Below the pieces are notes generated by a model, which was given only the letters and a program-made list of their open reading frames with translations, was not told the DNA's origin and ran no database searches. Source: Jannaschia seohaensis (GTDB taxonomy: Bacteria > Pseudomonadota > Alphaproteobacteria > Rhodobacterales > Rhodobacteraceae). Taken from it: a DNA stretch of 64,000 nucleotides. The translations under genes were made by a program, and so were the position numbers. This document shows, piece after piece, positions 27,521-36,633 of this stretch. Positions within the stretch are counted from its first letter, which is position 1. Each line of letters begins with the position of its first letter. Location: assembly GCF_900116765.1 (NCBI RefSeq), contig NZ_UETC01000003.1, forward strand, positions 124,001-188,000, in the 5' to 3' direction.

Positions 27521-28240
27521 TCATCCGTCGTTCCCCGCGGCCAGGTCTTCGCCGGTCACCACCGCGCGCAGCGCTGGGAACGGCGGCGACTGATCGAAGG
27601 CGCCGACCGTCGCGCCCGCCATTGAGGCAAGGGCGCCGACGGGCGTGATAAATTCGAAATCGACCCCGGTCAGCGTCACCGACACCTCGGGCACGAAGGG
27701 GCCGCCGAGGAAGTTCAAGGCCGGGTCGAAGGCGTAGCTGACCTGCACGTTGGCGCGCGTGGTCGTGGTCGGCACCGAGGCCTGCAAGCGGCCCCAGATC
27801 TCGTCGGCGGTGGCTGTCGAGCCACCAAGCTCGGCCAGGGTGCAGGTGATCGGCCCGGGCGTGCCGCTCGGGTCGTAGTCATTGCCCGGATCGAAGTCGC
27901 AGATCGTCGCCCCTGGGATCACCGTGCCGGTGTCGTCGAACACGGTTCCAGCGCAACCCTGGCCGAAATCCGGCAGGTCGGCGGTGAAGCCGCCCGGCAG
28001 GTTCGAGAGATCGGCCCGGGCGTTCGATGTCGGCACGTTCGGGCAGATCGCCGGGCGAACGCTCGCGGTGCGGGCGGCCACGGCCAGGGCCTTCTCGCTG
28101 GCGGAGAAGTGATAATAGAAGCGCGCGAAGTCGATCGCGCCCAGCATCAGCAGCAGGAACAGCGGGATCGCCAGGGCAAGCTCGACCATGGTCGTACCGC
28201 GCTCGCAGCCGAGCAGGGAGAGGGGCGCGCGCCGGGTCAT
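27521..28240 (-). CDS. TadE-like pseudopilin
   Basis: 239 residues. An N-terminal prepilin-like segment reads RGTTMVELALAIPLFLLLML with the conserved Glu after the expected cleavage site, followed by an extracytoplasmic domain rich in Thr, Pro and Asp. TadE/F pseudopilins are processed by TadV/CpaA. It overlaps the next TadE-like gene by four bases. Confidence 0.87.
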   Translation of the reverse strand: MTRRAPLSLLGCERGTTMVELALAIPLFLLLMLGAIDFARFYYHFSASEKALAVAARTASVRPAICPNVPTSNARADLSNLPGGFTADLPDFGQGCAGTVFDDTGTVIPGATICDFDPGNDYDPSGTPGPITCTLAELGGSTATADEIWGRLQASVPTTTTRANVQVSYAFDPALNFLGGPFVPEVSVTLTGVDFEFITPVGALASMAGATVGAFDQSPPFPALRAVVTGEDLAAGNDG

Positions 28241-28743
28241 GATCCGAAAATCCGTGCTTCGTCGGTGATCTGCGTCGTGATCGCCCCGGCTGGATTGCCG
28301 GTGGCGAAGCGCATGACGCCGGAGAAGGGAAACTCAATGCGCAGCGTCGCGGTCACGATCGCGATCGGGGCGGGCGAGACCCGGTAATCGCCCGCGACGC
28401 CCTCGCAGCGGCTGTCCAGCACGACATCGGTGATGGTGATGGCGGGCGGGAACGCCCCGGCGGCATTGGCCTGCGCGCTGAGGCGGCCTTCGAGGTCTTC
28501 GCCCGTGACGAAACTGTCGATGGACCCGCCGGAGGAGCACAGGTCGCTGGGCACGACCCGGCCGACATAGCGGCTGGCATCGCGCACGCCCTGGATCGCG
28601 GCCTGGTAGGAGTAGAACATCCGCCCGCCCTCGATGGTCACGGCGAGCACCAGCATCAGCAGCGGCAGGCTCAGTGCGAACTCGGCCAGGGCGAGGCCGC
28701 GCTCGTCGCGGCGCAGGCGGGCCAGGAGAGATGCGATCTTCAT
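28237..28743 (-). CDS. TadE family pseudopilin
   Basis: 168 residues from ATG 28743. The leader has MKIASLLARLRRDERGLALAE and continues into a hydrophobic helix, the TadE-type prepilin signal, then GGRMFYSYQAAIQGVRDASRY. Overlaps the following TadE-like gene by ATGA and lies 10 bases after the TadG-like gene, so the three are one unit. Confidence 0.88.
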   Translation of the reverse strand: MKIASLLARLRRDERGLALAEFALSLPLLMLVLAVTIEGGRMFYSYQAAIQGVRDASRYVGRVVPSDLCSSGGSIDSFVTGEDLEGRLSAQANAAGAFPPAITITDVVLDSRCEGVAGDYRVSPAPIAIVTATLRIEFPFSGVMRFATGNPAGAITTQITDEARIFGS

Positions 28744-28753
28744 CCGTCCCCCC

Positions 28754-30343
28754 TCACCGGTAAAGCTGCACGACATCGCGGTAGGTGCCGCCGACCGAGC
28801 CGGTGCCGCCACCGCTGCCGCCGGCCGAGCCCAGCACCTCGCCATAGATCGACAGGACCCGCGGCGTGGTGGCCGAGGAGGACACCGGCTCGGTCAGGAA
28901 GATCTTGACGTAGTCGTGCACGGGCACGTCGTTCGTCCGTCCGACGATCTCGGTTCCGCCGGCATCGGGATCGCAGTTGACGGCGGCGACATAGATCACC
29001 CGGCGCTCCGGCTCCGGCGCGACATTGGCGGAGCACTGGCCCTGCACCGTCTCCTGCAAAAGACCGTCGATCAGCGGCGAGCCGGTCAGGGGCGCGGTCG
29101 TGCCGTTCTGCTGCGCCTGGGCGACGGCGAGGGCGTGCGCCTCGTTCATCTTCGTCTCGGCGACATACATCTCCCAGCGGGTGCCGATATACTTGCCCTC
29201 TTTGGGGTCCAAGGGATCGAAACCGTACGTATCGCGCGGATCGACGAGACCGTGGTTCTGGGCGACATAGGCCGCGTCGTTCCAGGTGCCGTCGCCGTAG
29301 GGATCGGCCAGCCCGTCGAGATCGAAGTCGCAGCTGCCGGTGATGAGGCAGTTGTCCCAGGGGAGCTTGGCCGCGTTGGACGGGTCCGTGTTATTGCCGA
29401 TGCACTGGTTGCCGGTGCCGGAGATCACGCCCTTGACCACGTTCGGCGCGGGGGCATAGGCGGGATCGTTGCGCTTCTGGCTCATCGCGCCCTGATACAT
29501 GTCGAAGCGCGTGTTGAAGGCGTAGTCGAAGATGCCGACATTTTGGCCCGGCTCGCTATTGACGCCGTTCTGCGCGAAGCACTGGGTGACGCCTTCGCGC
29601 GCGCCGACCATGCAGCGCATCTCGCCTGCGACGCTGTTCTCCTCGGCGCACGGGCCTTCGTCGTCGAAGATGATGTCGTCGGAGGCCAGGAAGCCGAAAT
29701 TACCCGGGCCCCAGGCCTCGTTGCCGGTGTCGCGCAGGTGGATCATCTGGCCGATATTGTCATCCGCCCGCCACAGCGCGCCCGTCACCGGATCGGCTGC
29801 GGGAATGCAGAACATCAGCGGGGTGATGTCGCAAGCATATTGCGTCATCCCCGCCACCGCGCCCGCGCTGGTGAACGTGTTGAGGTCCGCCTGTCCGGTG
29901 AGCTGCGTGAAGGCGCGGCCGAAGGAGAAGCCCGCATCGAAAACGTCCAGTTGGACGCCGACATAGCGGGCGCGCGTCGGATCCGTCGTGGTGGCGGTGA
30001 CCGCGTCGGTGTCGGAGGCGGGCAGGGTGCTGTAGAAGGTCAGCGTGTAATCGCCGGTCTCGAAGTCGCGGCCGCCGTCGCCATAGGTGCTGTAGTCCGA
30101 CACCATCGCCGCGGCCGCAGCGGTCGCGCGGTCGATCGAGTCGGGCCTCAGGTCGAGCTCTCCGGCGGCGGCCAGCGCGACGTGATCGGCATAGCCCTGC
30201 AATTCGGAATGGGTGACGCCCAGGCGGCCGGTATCGAAGGTCAGCGCCATGAGCCCGCAGAACAACCCCAGCAGCACGCCCACCATCGGCAGGATCGAGC
30301 CACGCGCGTCGCGCGTCAGGCGGGGGAAGGGGCGGCGGGTCAT
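28754..30343 (-). CDS. TadG-like pilus-associated protein
   Basis: 529 residues. RDARGSILPMVGVLLGLFCG near the N-terminus is the Flp-associated TadG signature, followed by a helix and DTGRLGVTHSELQGYADHVALAAA. The rest is a large Asp/Thr-rich extracytoplasmic region, with several cysteines and a GSGGGTGS linker near the C-terminus. TadG proteins act in pilus assembly or anchoring in the envelope; the exact role is unclear. Confidence 0.87.
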   Translation of the reverse strand: MTRRPFPRLTRDARGSILPMVGVLLGLFCGLMALTFDTGRLGVTHSELQGYADHVALAAAGELDLRPDSIDRATAAAAAMVSDYSTYGDGGRDFETGDYTLTFYSTLPASDTDAVTATTTDPTRARYVGVQLDVFDAGFSFGRAFTQLTGQADLNTFTSAGAVAGMTQYACDITPLMFCIPAADPVTGALWRADDNIGQMIHLRDTGNEAWGPGNFGFLASDDIIFDDEGPCAEENSVAGEMRCMVGAREGVTQCFAQNGVNSEPGQNVGIFDYAFNTRFDMYQGAMSQKRNDPAYAPAPNVVKGVISGTGNQCIGNNTDPSNAAKLPWDNCLITGSCDFDLDGLADPYGDGTWNDAAYVAQNHGLVDPRDTYGFDPLDPKEGKYIGTRWEMYVAETKMNEAHALAVAQAQQNGTTAPLTGSPLIDGLLQETVQGQCSANVAPEPERRVIYVAAVNCDPDAGGTEIVGRTNDVPVHDYVKIFLTEPVSSSATTPRVLSIYGEVLGSAGGSGGGTGSVGGTYRDVVQLYR

Positions 30344-30369
30344 GGGTCTCTGCCTCCGGGTCCGCGGGT

Positions 30370-31176
30370 TCAGTTGAGGATCGTGTCGGAGAGTTCGGTG
30401 CCGCGGCGGATGCGGACGCGCTTCTGCCGCTCGCCCTCGGAGTCGACGACCGGGCCGTCGAGCAGGTCGACCAGGCTGACCGCTTCCAGTTCCTGGGCGT
30501 CCTCCGTCTCCTCGAAGGAGCGCAGCGTCAGGCTGAGCCGTCCCGCGCTTTGGGCCAGCGACAGGCGCTGCGCCTCGTCGGGCGACACGTCGACGGTGAC
30601 GGTGCGGGCGACCATCGGGTTGTCGTTGTTCTCGTCGGACATCTGGTCGACGGCGATGACGCGGACGTTCTGCATGATCGTGTGGGTGGTCAGGCCGCCG
30701 CCGCCGCCACGGGTCAGCACGATGTCGACGAAGTCGCCCGGCGTGACGAAGCCGCCCGCCGAGGTCTGCGCGTTGACGGTCAGCGCCATGGCGCGGCGCG
30801 ACGGGTCCAGCGTCTGGGTGATGGTAACCTTCTCACCGAAGTCCGAGACTTTGGGGGCCAGGATGATGTCGCCCTGGCTGAAGGGCCGCTTGGCGCGGCG
30901 CAGTCCCTGGCCGTCGCTGGGCAGCAGTTGGTCGAAGCTCGTGAAGGTGGCGGCGGGCGCCGCGTCGGCGGGCCACTCGATGATGTTGAGCATATGCGCC
31001 TCGATCGCCTGGCCGAAGCCAATATCTGCCTTGGCGACGATCACCGGCACGGTCTCCGGCGCGGCTTCTCGAGTCGCTTCGACCGGGGCCGGAGTCAGGT
31101 AGTCGCGCGCGAGATAGGTTGTGCCTCCGGCGACGGCGAGGCCGGTCAGGGCCGTGAGAAGGGAGGCTACGCGCAT
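30370..31176 (-). CDS. cpaB: Flp pilus assembly protein CpaB (RcpC)
   Basis: 268 residues. An N-terminal helix is followed by a SAF/AFP-III-like domain: VPVIVAKADIGFGQAIEAHML, then RRAKRPFSQGDIILAPKV, and a C-terminal RcpC region with GDFVDIVLTRGGGG and NVRVIAVDQ. CpaB is a periplasmic assembly protein normally encoded next to the secretin gene cpaC, which is missing here. Confidence 0.92.
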   Translation of the reverse strand: MRVASLLTALTGLAVAGGTTYLARDYLTPAPVEATREAAPETVPVIVAKADIGFGQAIEAHMLNIIEWPADAAPAATFTSFDQLLPSDGQGLRRAKRPFSQGDIILAPKVSDFGEKVTITQTLDPSRRAMALTVNAQTSAGGFVTPGDFVDIVLTRGGGGGLTTHTIMQNVRVIAVDQMSDENNDNPMVARTVTVDVSPDEAQRLSLAQSAGRLSLTLRSFEETEDAQELEAVSLVDLLDGPVVDSEGERQKRVRIRRGTELSDTILN

Positions 31177-31205
31177 GGTCGATCTCCGGGTTCGGTGGAA
31201 GCTTT

Positions 31206-31236
31206 GGATCGCGCGGCATCTGCCGCCGCGCGGTCC
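31206..31236 (-). other. Stem-loop between flp and cpaB
   Basis: GGATCGCGCGG and CCGCGCGGTCC can form an 11-bp stem with one mismatch around a 9-base loop, in the 78-base gap after flp. There is no T-run, so it is more likely an mRNA-stabilising or partial attenuating hairpin than a terminator. It would allow many more Flp subunits than assembly proteins. Confidence 0.5.
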
Positions 31237-31254
31237 TGTCTCTGATCGGTCTGG

Positions 31255-31485
31255 TCAGCAGGTGATCGTGGTCGTCGTGACTGCGGCGTCACCCTCGCCG
31301 GTTGTCGTGCTCTCGGATCCGCAGGGCATCGCGTTGCCCGCACCGGTCATCGCCTCGGTGATCTCATCGCCCAGACCGCCCAGGGCGACGACGCCGACGC
31401 CGATGGCCAGGGCCAAGCCGATGCCGTACTCGGGAAGGGTGAGGCCGCGCTCGTTGCTGATCAGGCGCGTGAACAGGTTCTTCAT
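31255..31485 (-). CDS. flp: Flp family type IVb pilin
   Basis: 76 residues. The prepilin site is RGLTLPEYGIGLALAIG with Glu at +5 and Tyr at +6 relative to Gly-Leu, the Flp hallmark, followed by the hydrophobic stem. The tail is Thr-rich with two cysteines (CGSES and the final C), which could form a disulfide. A GGAG eight bases before ATG serves as ribosome site. It is first in the pilus operon and encodes the major subunit. Confidence 0.92.
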   Translation of the reverse strand: MKNLFTRLISNERGLTLPEYGIGLALAIGVGVVALGGLGDEITEAMTGAGNAMPCGSESTTTGEGDAAVTTTTITC

Positions 31486-31489
31486 CTCA

Positions 31490-32276
31490 TTACTCCAATC
31501 TTTCCGTCATCTTGACGGATGGGTTGCCGCCCCCCTCGTGCGGAGCGTCTGGCGTCGCCTCGTCGTCGAGGAACGCATTCAGATTAGGCCGGGCCGTCGG
31601 GGCCGCGCATCGTCCGCACGTATTAGAAATACACCCCAGGGTTGTATTTTCCTCCGGTCTCCGCTGGTACGCACCACGGTTCGCCGTTTGGTGACCCTGA
31701 ACGCCCCTGCGAGCGAATCGCCGAACGGTGCTCCGATTCGCCCGCCCAGGCCCGCCGCTGTGGCCCGAAACTTCGGGATAATGGACGCAAAGGGCTGGAG
31801 CCGGCCGGTCCGAAGGGCGGGGCTCTGGTCCATGCGATTCGTGAAGATCGAGCGCCCCGCCCAGGCGAGACGGGGGGCGCGGTCGATTGCGACCGGGCCG
31901 GAGGGCTGGCGGCACGGTGCTCCGGCCCAAGGCCGAGAAATGCCGGTCGGGTGCGCGCGTCCGGCGCCATGACCCGCCTGAGCCGAGAGCCATCGCAGAC
32001 GCGCGCTTTTCAGACGCGCGGGGCTCCCGACCGCCGCGACCCCTGGAAAGGATCGACCTGCGCCGATGATGCGGGGCTTGGCGCGGGCCGGGCTCCGGAC
32101 CTGCGCGTTGGGAGAGAGTCGACGCGCGGCCGGAGCGCGGCCGGACGGCGCCTGCTCGGCCCGGTCGCCTCCTATCCTCCCTCGGAGCGGGGTGCGGCTT
32201 CTGGAGACGCACCCGCGCCAGTCTTCGGCGGCGCCGAACCTCCCGGGTGGCTGTCCCCCGGGGCCGTCTCTGACGC
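31490..32276. other. Gene-free region upstream of flp, with an inverted repeat
   Basis: No credible gene on either strand. At 31627-31649 AAATACA, nine bases, TGTATTT form a perfect 7-bp inverted repeat about 145 bases before the flp start, in an otherwise GC-rich region. It is a candidate operator for the pilus promoter. The remainder (31650-32276) is featureless GC-rich sequence running to the stop of the RTX/CHRD gene. Confidence 0.5.
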
Positions 32277-35200
32277 CTAGAAGATCAGGATATCGTCGAT
32301 CCCGAGGCTGGCATCGGGGCCGAGGGTGACGACGGGCTGCAAACCCTCCGGACCGCTGCCATCCAAATCGAGCAGCAGCGTGCCGGTGCGCGGCGCGAAC
32401 CCGGCGGTCCCGTCCAGCAGCAGCCCCAGAGCGACCTCTGGCGCGAGGGCGCGGATGTCGATACTGCCGTCGCCAAGCCCCAGCAGTCGATCGTCGAGGA
32501 CGAGCTTGTCGCCGCGCGCGAAGTCGGTCACCTCGATGGTCGAACTCGACCCGAGCAGGACGAAGAAATCGTCCCCCGCGCCCCCGGTCATCGTGTCGTA
32601 TCCGCCCGCGCCGATCAGGGTGTCGCGGCCGTCATGTCCGACCAGCTCGTTCGCCTCACCGTTTCCGGTCAGCCGGACGCCGTTCGGGCCGGCGGCCGAA
32701 AGCCTCTCGATGGAGGCGCCGCCGATGGAAAGATCGACGGTCGTCCGCACCTCGTCGAACCCTTCGCCCGCCGTCTCGACAATCCGGTCGGCGCTGTCAT
32801 CGACGATGTAGACATCGTCGCCCGCGCCGCCCTCGACCGTATCGGCCCCGGGGCCGCCGGTCATCGTGTCGTTCCCGGCGCCGCCCCGGATCAGGTCATC
32901 GCCCCCGCCGCCAAGCAGGACGTCGTCGCCGCCAAGCCCGTCGAGGGTCTCGTTGGCGCCCGTGCCGGTGATCGCGTTCGCCGTATCGTCGGCGGAGGAG
33001 ACGAGCTGCCCGCGGATCTCGCCTCCGGGGAAGGCGGCGGTGTGGATGTTGACATAGAGGTCTAGATCGCTGCCCGGCGCGCTTTGGGCGAGCGCGGGCA
33101 GGAAGGCTTCGATCCCCTCGGCGCCGTCCCAGATGCCGGTCGCCGTGACCGATCCGTCGCGATTGAAGGTCGCGGACAGATCGTCGTCGCTCAGGAAGCC
33201 GAAGACCACGCCGCCATCGACGCCGCGCGCGCCGGCATGGATATGCGCGTTGGTGATGTTGGCGAGACTCGCGACCGTCACGCTATAGCTGAGCGTGCCG
33301 GCCACGGCGTCGAAGACGGCATAGCCGACCCCGCTTCCCGCCGAGCCGGTCGGCGTCGTGGGCTGGGTGCCATCGAGTGTGAACTGGAACACGCGGTTCG
33401 CCGCCGACCCGACTTGCGCGTCGAGATCCGCGTAGCTCAGCGTGCGGTCGTCGAAGGCGATGGTTTCTATGTCGTCTGCGATGAAGTCGGCCCCCGCGGC
33501 GGAGGTCACCAACAGGCCGCCCTCGGCCGCGGCCACCGCGATGGCCCGGCTATCGGCCGCCAGCACAGCGACGTCGACACCGTCCCCGCCGGTCAGGGTG
33601 TCATTCCCGCTCCCCCCGATCAGTCGGTCGTCGCCCGCCCCGCCATCGGCCGTGTTAGCCCCATCGACGGTGAACTCGGGTCCGAAGCCGCCCTCCACGC
33701 TGATGTTCAACGTCGCGGTCGAGGTCTCGGACAAAACACTGCCGCCATAGGCGCTCAGCGAGATGGTGTAGGTGCCATCGGCATCGAACTGGTGCTCGAT
33801 GAAAGAATCCCGCCCGGAGGTCGAACCCGCGCCGCCCAAGCCGGTGGCGCTGTCGTCATCCCAGGTGATGGCCGTCCCGTCGGCACGGAGCAGGGTGAGA
33901 TACGTGTCGAAGCTGGCCCCGTCGATGTCGAAGACCCAGGTCTGCCCGGCCTTCGCCTGGAAGGTGAACGCCTCCTCCCGGTCGCCGGAGCCCGTGATCT
34001 CAAGCGTCTGATGGGGGCGGGTCGTGGCATTCTCGATGTCGGGCGTCTCCAGGAGGCTCCAATCCCGCCCCAATGCAAGCGGCTGGGTGAGCGGGTTCAC
34101 CGTTGCGCTGTCGATGACGCGCAATCCGCTCCCCTCGATCCGCAGGACATCGTCGCCGGCGCCGCCGAGGAGGGTGTTGTTTCCCGATCCGCTGATCAGC
34201 GTGTCGTTGCCCTCGGCTCCGGCGAGCAGGTCGTCACCCTGCAATCCTTCGATCAGATCGTCGCCATAGCCGCCGGTCAGGTCGTCGGCGCCGGACGTGC
34301 CGCGGATCGTCTGGTTGCGCAGCGCGAGGAGCGTGGGGAGATCGAGTGTCGTCTCATCGCTGAACTCGAAGGTCTCGAAGCCCGAGGTGGTGATGGTGCC
34401 GGCCTCGGTGGTCAGCACGAGGCGATCCTCCGGACCGCGCACGACAAGGGCTACGCTTGGGGCGCCGACCACCAGGAGGTCGGTGCCGTCCCCGCCCGAG
34501 ACGACATCGTCTCCGGACCCGACCGTGACGGTATCGTCCCCCGCGCCGCCGGAGACGGTGTCGTCGCCTTCCGCCCCGTCGAGCAGGTCGTTGCCGTCAT
34601 CCCCGGAGATGTCGTCACCGTCCGCCCCGCCGGCGATGGTGTCGTCCCCGCCGCGGCCGCGCAGCGTGTCGGCTCCGGCGTCACCGAACAGCACGTCATT
34701 CGCCCCCGATCCGGTCAGGCTGTCGTCCCCTTCGCGCCCGAAGAGGGCGGTGGAGGTCTCGGCTGCGGTCAGCGTGTCGCCGGCCTCGGTGCCGATCCGC
34801 TCGGCCATGAACCGGCGGATCAGAACATCCGCGTCGTCTCCGTTCCAACTCGCGTGACCGCTCCACAGCGCCAGTAGGGAGCCATCTCCGAGCGACACGA
34901 ATTCAGGCGTGACCTGAATGTAGTTGATCTCGAAGTCGCCCCGCGTGTGCATCTGCAACCGCTCGCCGACCTGCGCCCCCGTTTCGTCGAACCGAAAGGC
35001 ATAGGACTCGAAGGACGGGTTGTAGCCCGATTTCGAGCGAAGCCCGATCAGGAAGCCGCCATCCTCGACGGCGGACACGCTCGGCCGGTCATAGAGCGCC
35101 CCCAGGGAGACATCGCCGCCCTGCGGCGTCCCGTCGGCGTCGAACCGGCGCCAGAGGGTCTCGGTGGAGGAGTTCCAGGCGACCACGAAGCTGCCGTCCC

Positions 35201-36038
35201 GGAGCGTCGCGACGGCCGGGCTGCCCATCGGCTCATCGGGGGCCGACGAGACGAGATAGGCATCGCGCAGAAGGGCGCCCTCCGGTCCCCTGATCTGGAT
35301 CCCGACCGAGGGAAAGCCGCTGTCATTGCCATCCGTCGTCTCGCCGATTCGGGTGACGATCGCATAGGTCCCGTCCGCAAGCCCGGTCGAGTCGTAGACT
35401 CCGTTCCAGCGGTCGTAAGAATAGGAGCCCGTCCCGATCCACGGACTCACCTGGAAGGGGGCCGTCGTGAGGTTGCCCTGGGCGCCGAAAATGGCGCTGT
35501 AGAGAGTCTGCGCGCCGATATACTGCGCCAGGATGCCGCTATAGCCGGCTTCCCAGGTGACGGCGAACCCGCCACCTTCGAGCGCGGTGATCGTCGAGCC
35601 GCCATATCCGCCGGCGAGGCCGTTGACCTCGACGCTCTGCGTCTCGGAGATCTGGCGGTCGGGCAGGGCCAGGATCCGATCCGACAGGTCTTGGCCCGCG
35701 GCATCGAAGGTGCGGACGCGCATATTCGCGGCCTCGGCATCCCGCCAGGCGATCGCATAGCCGCCGTCCTCGAGCCCCGTGACGACGGGGTTGATGCTGC
35801 TGCTGCGGCTGGAGGACGAGCTGTAGATCGTCTCAAGCGCGCCGACGGAATTTCCTGCGGCATCGTAGCGCTGCGCCAGCAACTCATGGGTCGAGCTGTC
35901 GTCCGCATCGGGCTGGTTGACCCAGACGACGACGGCGCCGCCATCGGCCAGGGAGGCGATGACCGGATCGCGCTGATCGGAGATCGTCTCCGCTTGTGTG
36001 CGGGTCGCGCCGGCAATGGGGAATAGCTGGTAAGTCAT
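32277..36038 (-). CDS. Large RTX exoprotein with CHRD and PPC-like domains
   Basis: 1253 residues from ATG 36038 (GAGG seven bases upstream; a TTG two codons earlier is less likely). Residues ~25-410 carry propeller-like repeats such as DGGAVVVWV, DGGYAIAW, GGGFAVTW and DGSFVVAW. RTX blocks lie at ~430-525, 585-635, 798-825 and 1020-1080, plus 1130-1160. A PPC-like beta domain (~685-765) has TFQAKAGQTWVFDID. A CHRD domain (~882-1012) has ITNAHIHAGARG and YVNIHTAAFPGGEIRG. Lacking a signal peptide, it is probably exported by type I secretion; an adhesin or matrix role is inferred. Confidence 0.9.
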   Translation of the reverse strand: MTYQLFPIAGATRTQAETISDQRDPVIASLADGGAVVVWVNQPDADDSSTHELLAQRYDAAGNSVGALETIYSSSSSRSSSINPVVTGLEDGGYAIAWRDAEAANMRVRTFDAAGQDLSDRILALPDRQISETQSVEVNGLAGGYGGSTITALEGGGFAVTWEAGYSGILAQYIGAQTLYSAIFGAQGNLTTAPFQVSPWIGTGSYSYDRWNGVYDSTGLADGTYAIVTRIGETTDGNDSGFPSVGIQIRGPEGALLRDAYLVSSAPDEPMGSPAVATLRDGSFVVAWNSSTETLWRRFDADGTPQGGDVSLGALYDRPSVSAVEDGGFLIGLRSKSGYNPSFESYAFRFDETGAQVGERLQMHTRGDFEINYIQVTPEFVSLGDGSLLALWSGHASWNGDDADVLIRRFMAERIGTEAGDTLTAAETSTALFGREGDDSLTGSGANDVLFGDAGADTLRGRGGDDTIAGGADGDDISGDDGNDLLDGAEGDDTVSGGAGDDTVTVGSGDDVVSGGDGTDLLVVGAPSVALVVRGPEDRLVLTTEAGTITTSGFETFEFSDETTLDLPTLLALRNQTIRGTSGADDLTGGYGDDLIEGLQGDDLLAGAEGNDTLISGSGNNTLLGGAGDDVLRIEGSGLRVIDSATVNPLTQPLALGRDWSLLETPDIENATTRPHQTLEITGSGDREEAFTFQAKAGQTWVFDIDGASFDTYLTLLRADGTAITWDDDSATGLGGAGSTSGRDSFIEHQFDADGTYTISLSAYGGSVLSETSTATLNISVEGGFGPEFTVDGANTADGGAGDDRLIGGSGNDTLTGGDGVDVAVLAADSRAIAVAAAEGGLLVTSAAGADFIADDIETIAFDDRTLSYADLDAQVGSAANRVFQFTLDGTQPTTPTGSAGSGVGYAVFDAVAGTLSYSVTVASLANITNAHIHAGARGVDGGVVFGFLSDDDLSATFNRDGSVTATGIWDGAEGIEAFLPALAQSAPGSDLDLYVNIHTAAFPGGEIRGQLVSSADDTANAITGTGANETLDGLGGDDVLLGGGGDDLIRGGAGNDTMTGGPGADTVEGGAGDDVYIVDDSADRIVETAGEGFDEVRTTVDLSIGGASIERLSAAGPNGVRLTGNGEANELVGHDGRDTLIGAGGYDTMTGGAGDDFFVLLGSSSTIEVTDFARGDKLVLDDRLLGLGDGSIDIRALAPEVALGLLLDGTAGFAPRTGTLLLDLDGSGPEGLQPVVTLGPDASLGIDDILIF

Positions 36039-36374
36039 TCTCAAACCTCAGTCGTTCGGCCTTCCGATTAGCCCAAGATCGATGCCTGTCTTTGATGAGT
36101 ATCAAGGATGCGGATCAAGCGGCCGCCACCGGCCGACAGCCTGTGGCGCGGCCCTCGTGGCACTGGGTTGTGCCGCCCCGGGGTCGCCCTCTGCGCTGGT
36201 CGCTGGGGGGCGCGGTAACCCCTCGTCTCCCTCGCGCGGGGAGGGGCGGTTCCTACCGATCGCGGGGCACCGGAGGCCGCGTCCGTCCCGCCCGCCGCTT
36301 ATGGCAAGGGCAGGTCTCAGCCGGAGCGTTCGGGCCGGCGCGGATCGTGAAACGCGGAGATCGGCAGCCCGGTC

Positions 36375-36574
36375 GCGCGGCGTCGTGAGGTCATCAATCT
36401 CCGGCGGAGGCGTTCGTTCGACAAGGCGGACAGATCCGCCCGGCCCAGGCGGTATCTGTTCCGCGCGATTCCGGGATAGAGCCACGGATGAACCGGTCGC
36501 GGCAGGATCCGCAACGCGGTGGCCAGCCGGCCCCTCCGGCTCAGCCCGCCTCCGATCCGAATGATTTCGTACAT
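36375..36574 (-). pseudogene. Remnant of a DUF393 (DCC family) gene
   Basis: A minus-strand frame from about 36574 reads GRLATALRILPRPVHPWLYP followed by GIARNRYRLGRAD. This matches the end of thiol-disulfide-like DCC/DUF393 proteins (LRxLPRPLRDxxYDxIARNRYRxFGRRD). The N-terminal DGxCxxC half is missing and the FGRRDxC cysteine is lost, so only a C-terminal ruin remains. It directly abuts a degraded transposase. Confidence 0.45.
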
Positions 36575-36633
36575 GCCCGACCATGTCTTGTCTGGGCACT
36601 GAACCGGGGGCTGGATTCGAGTGGCGCGTTGGA

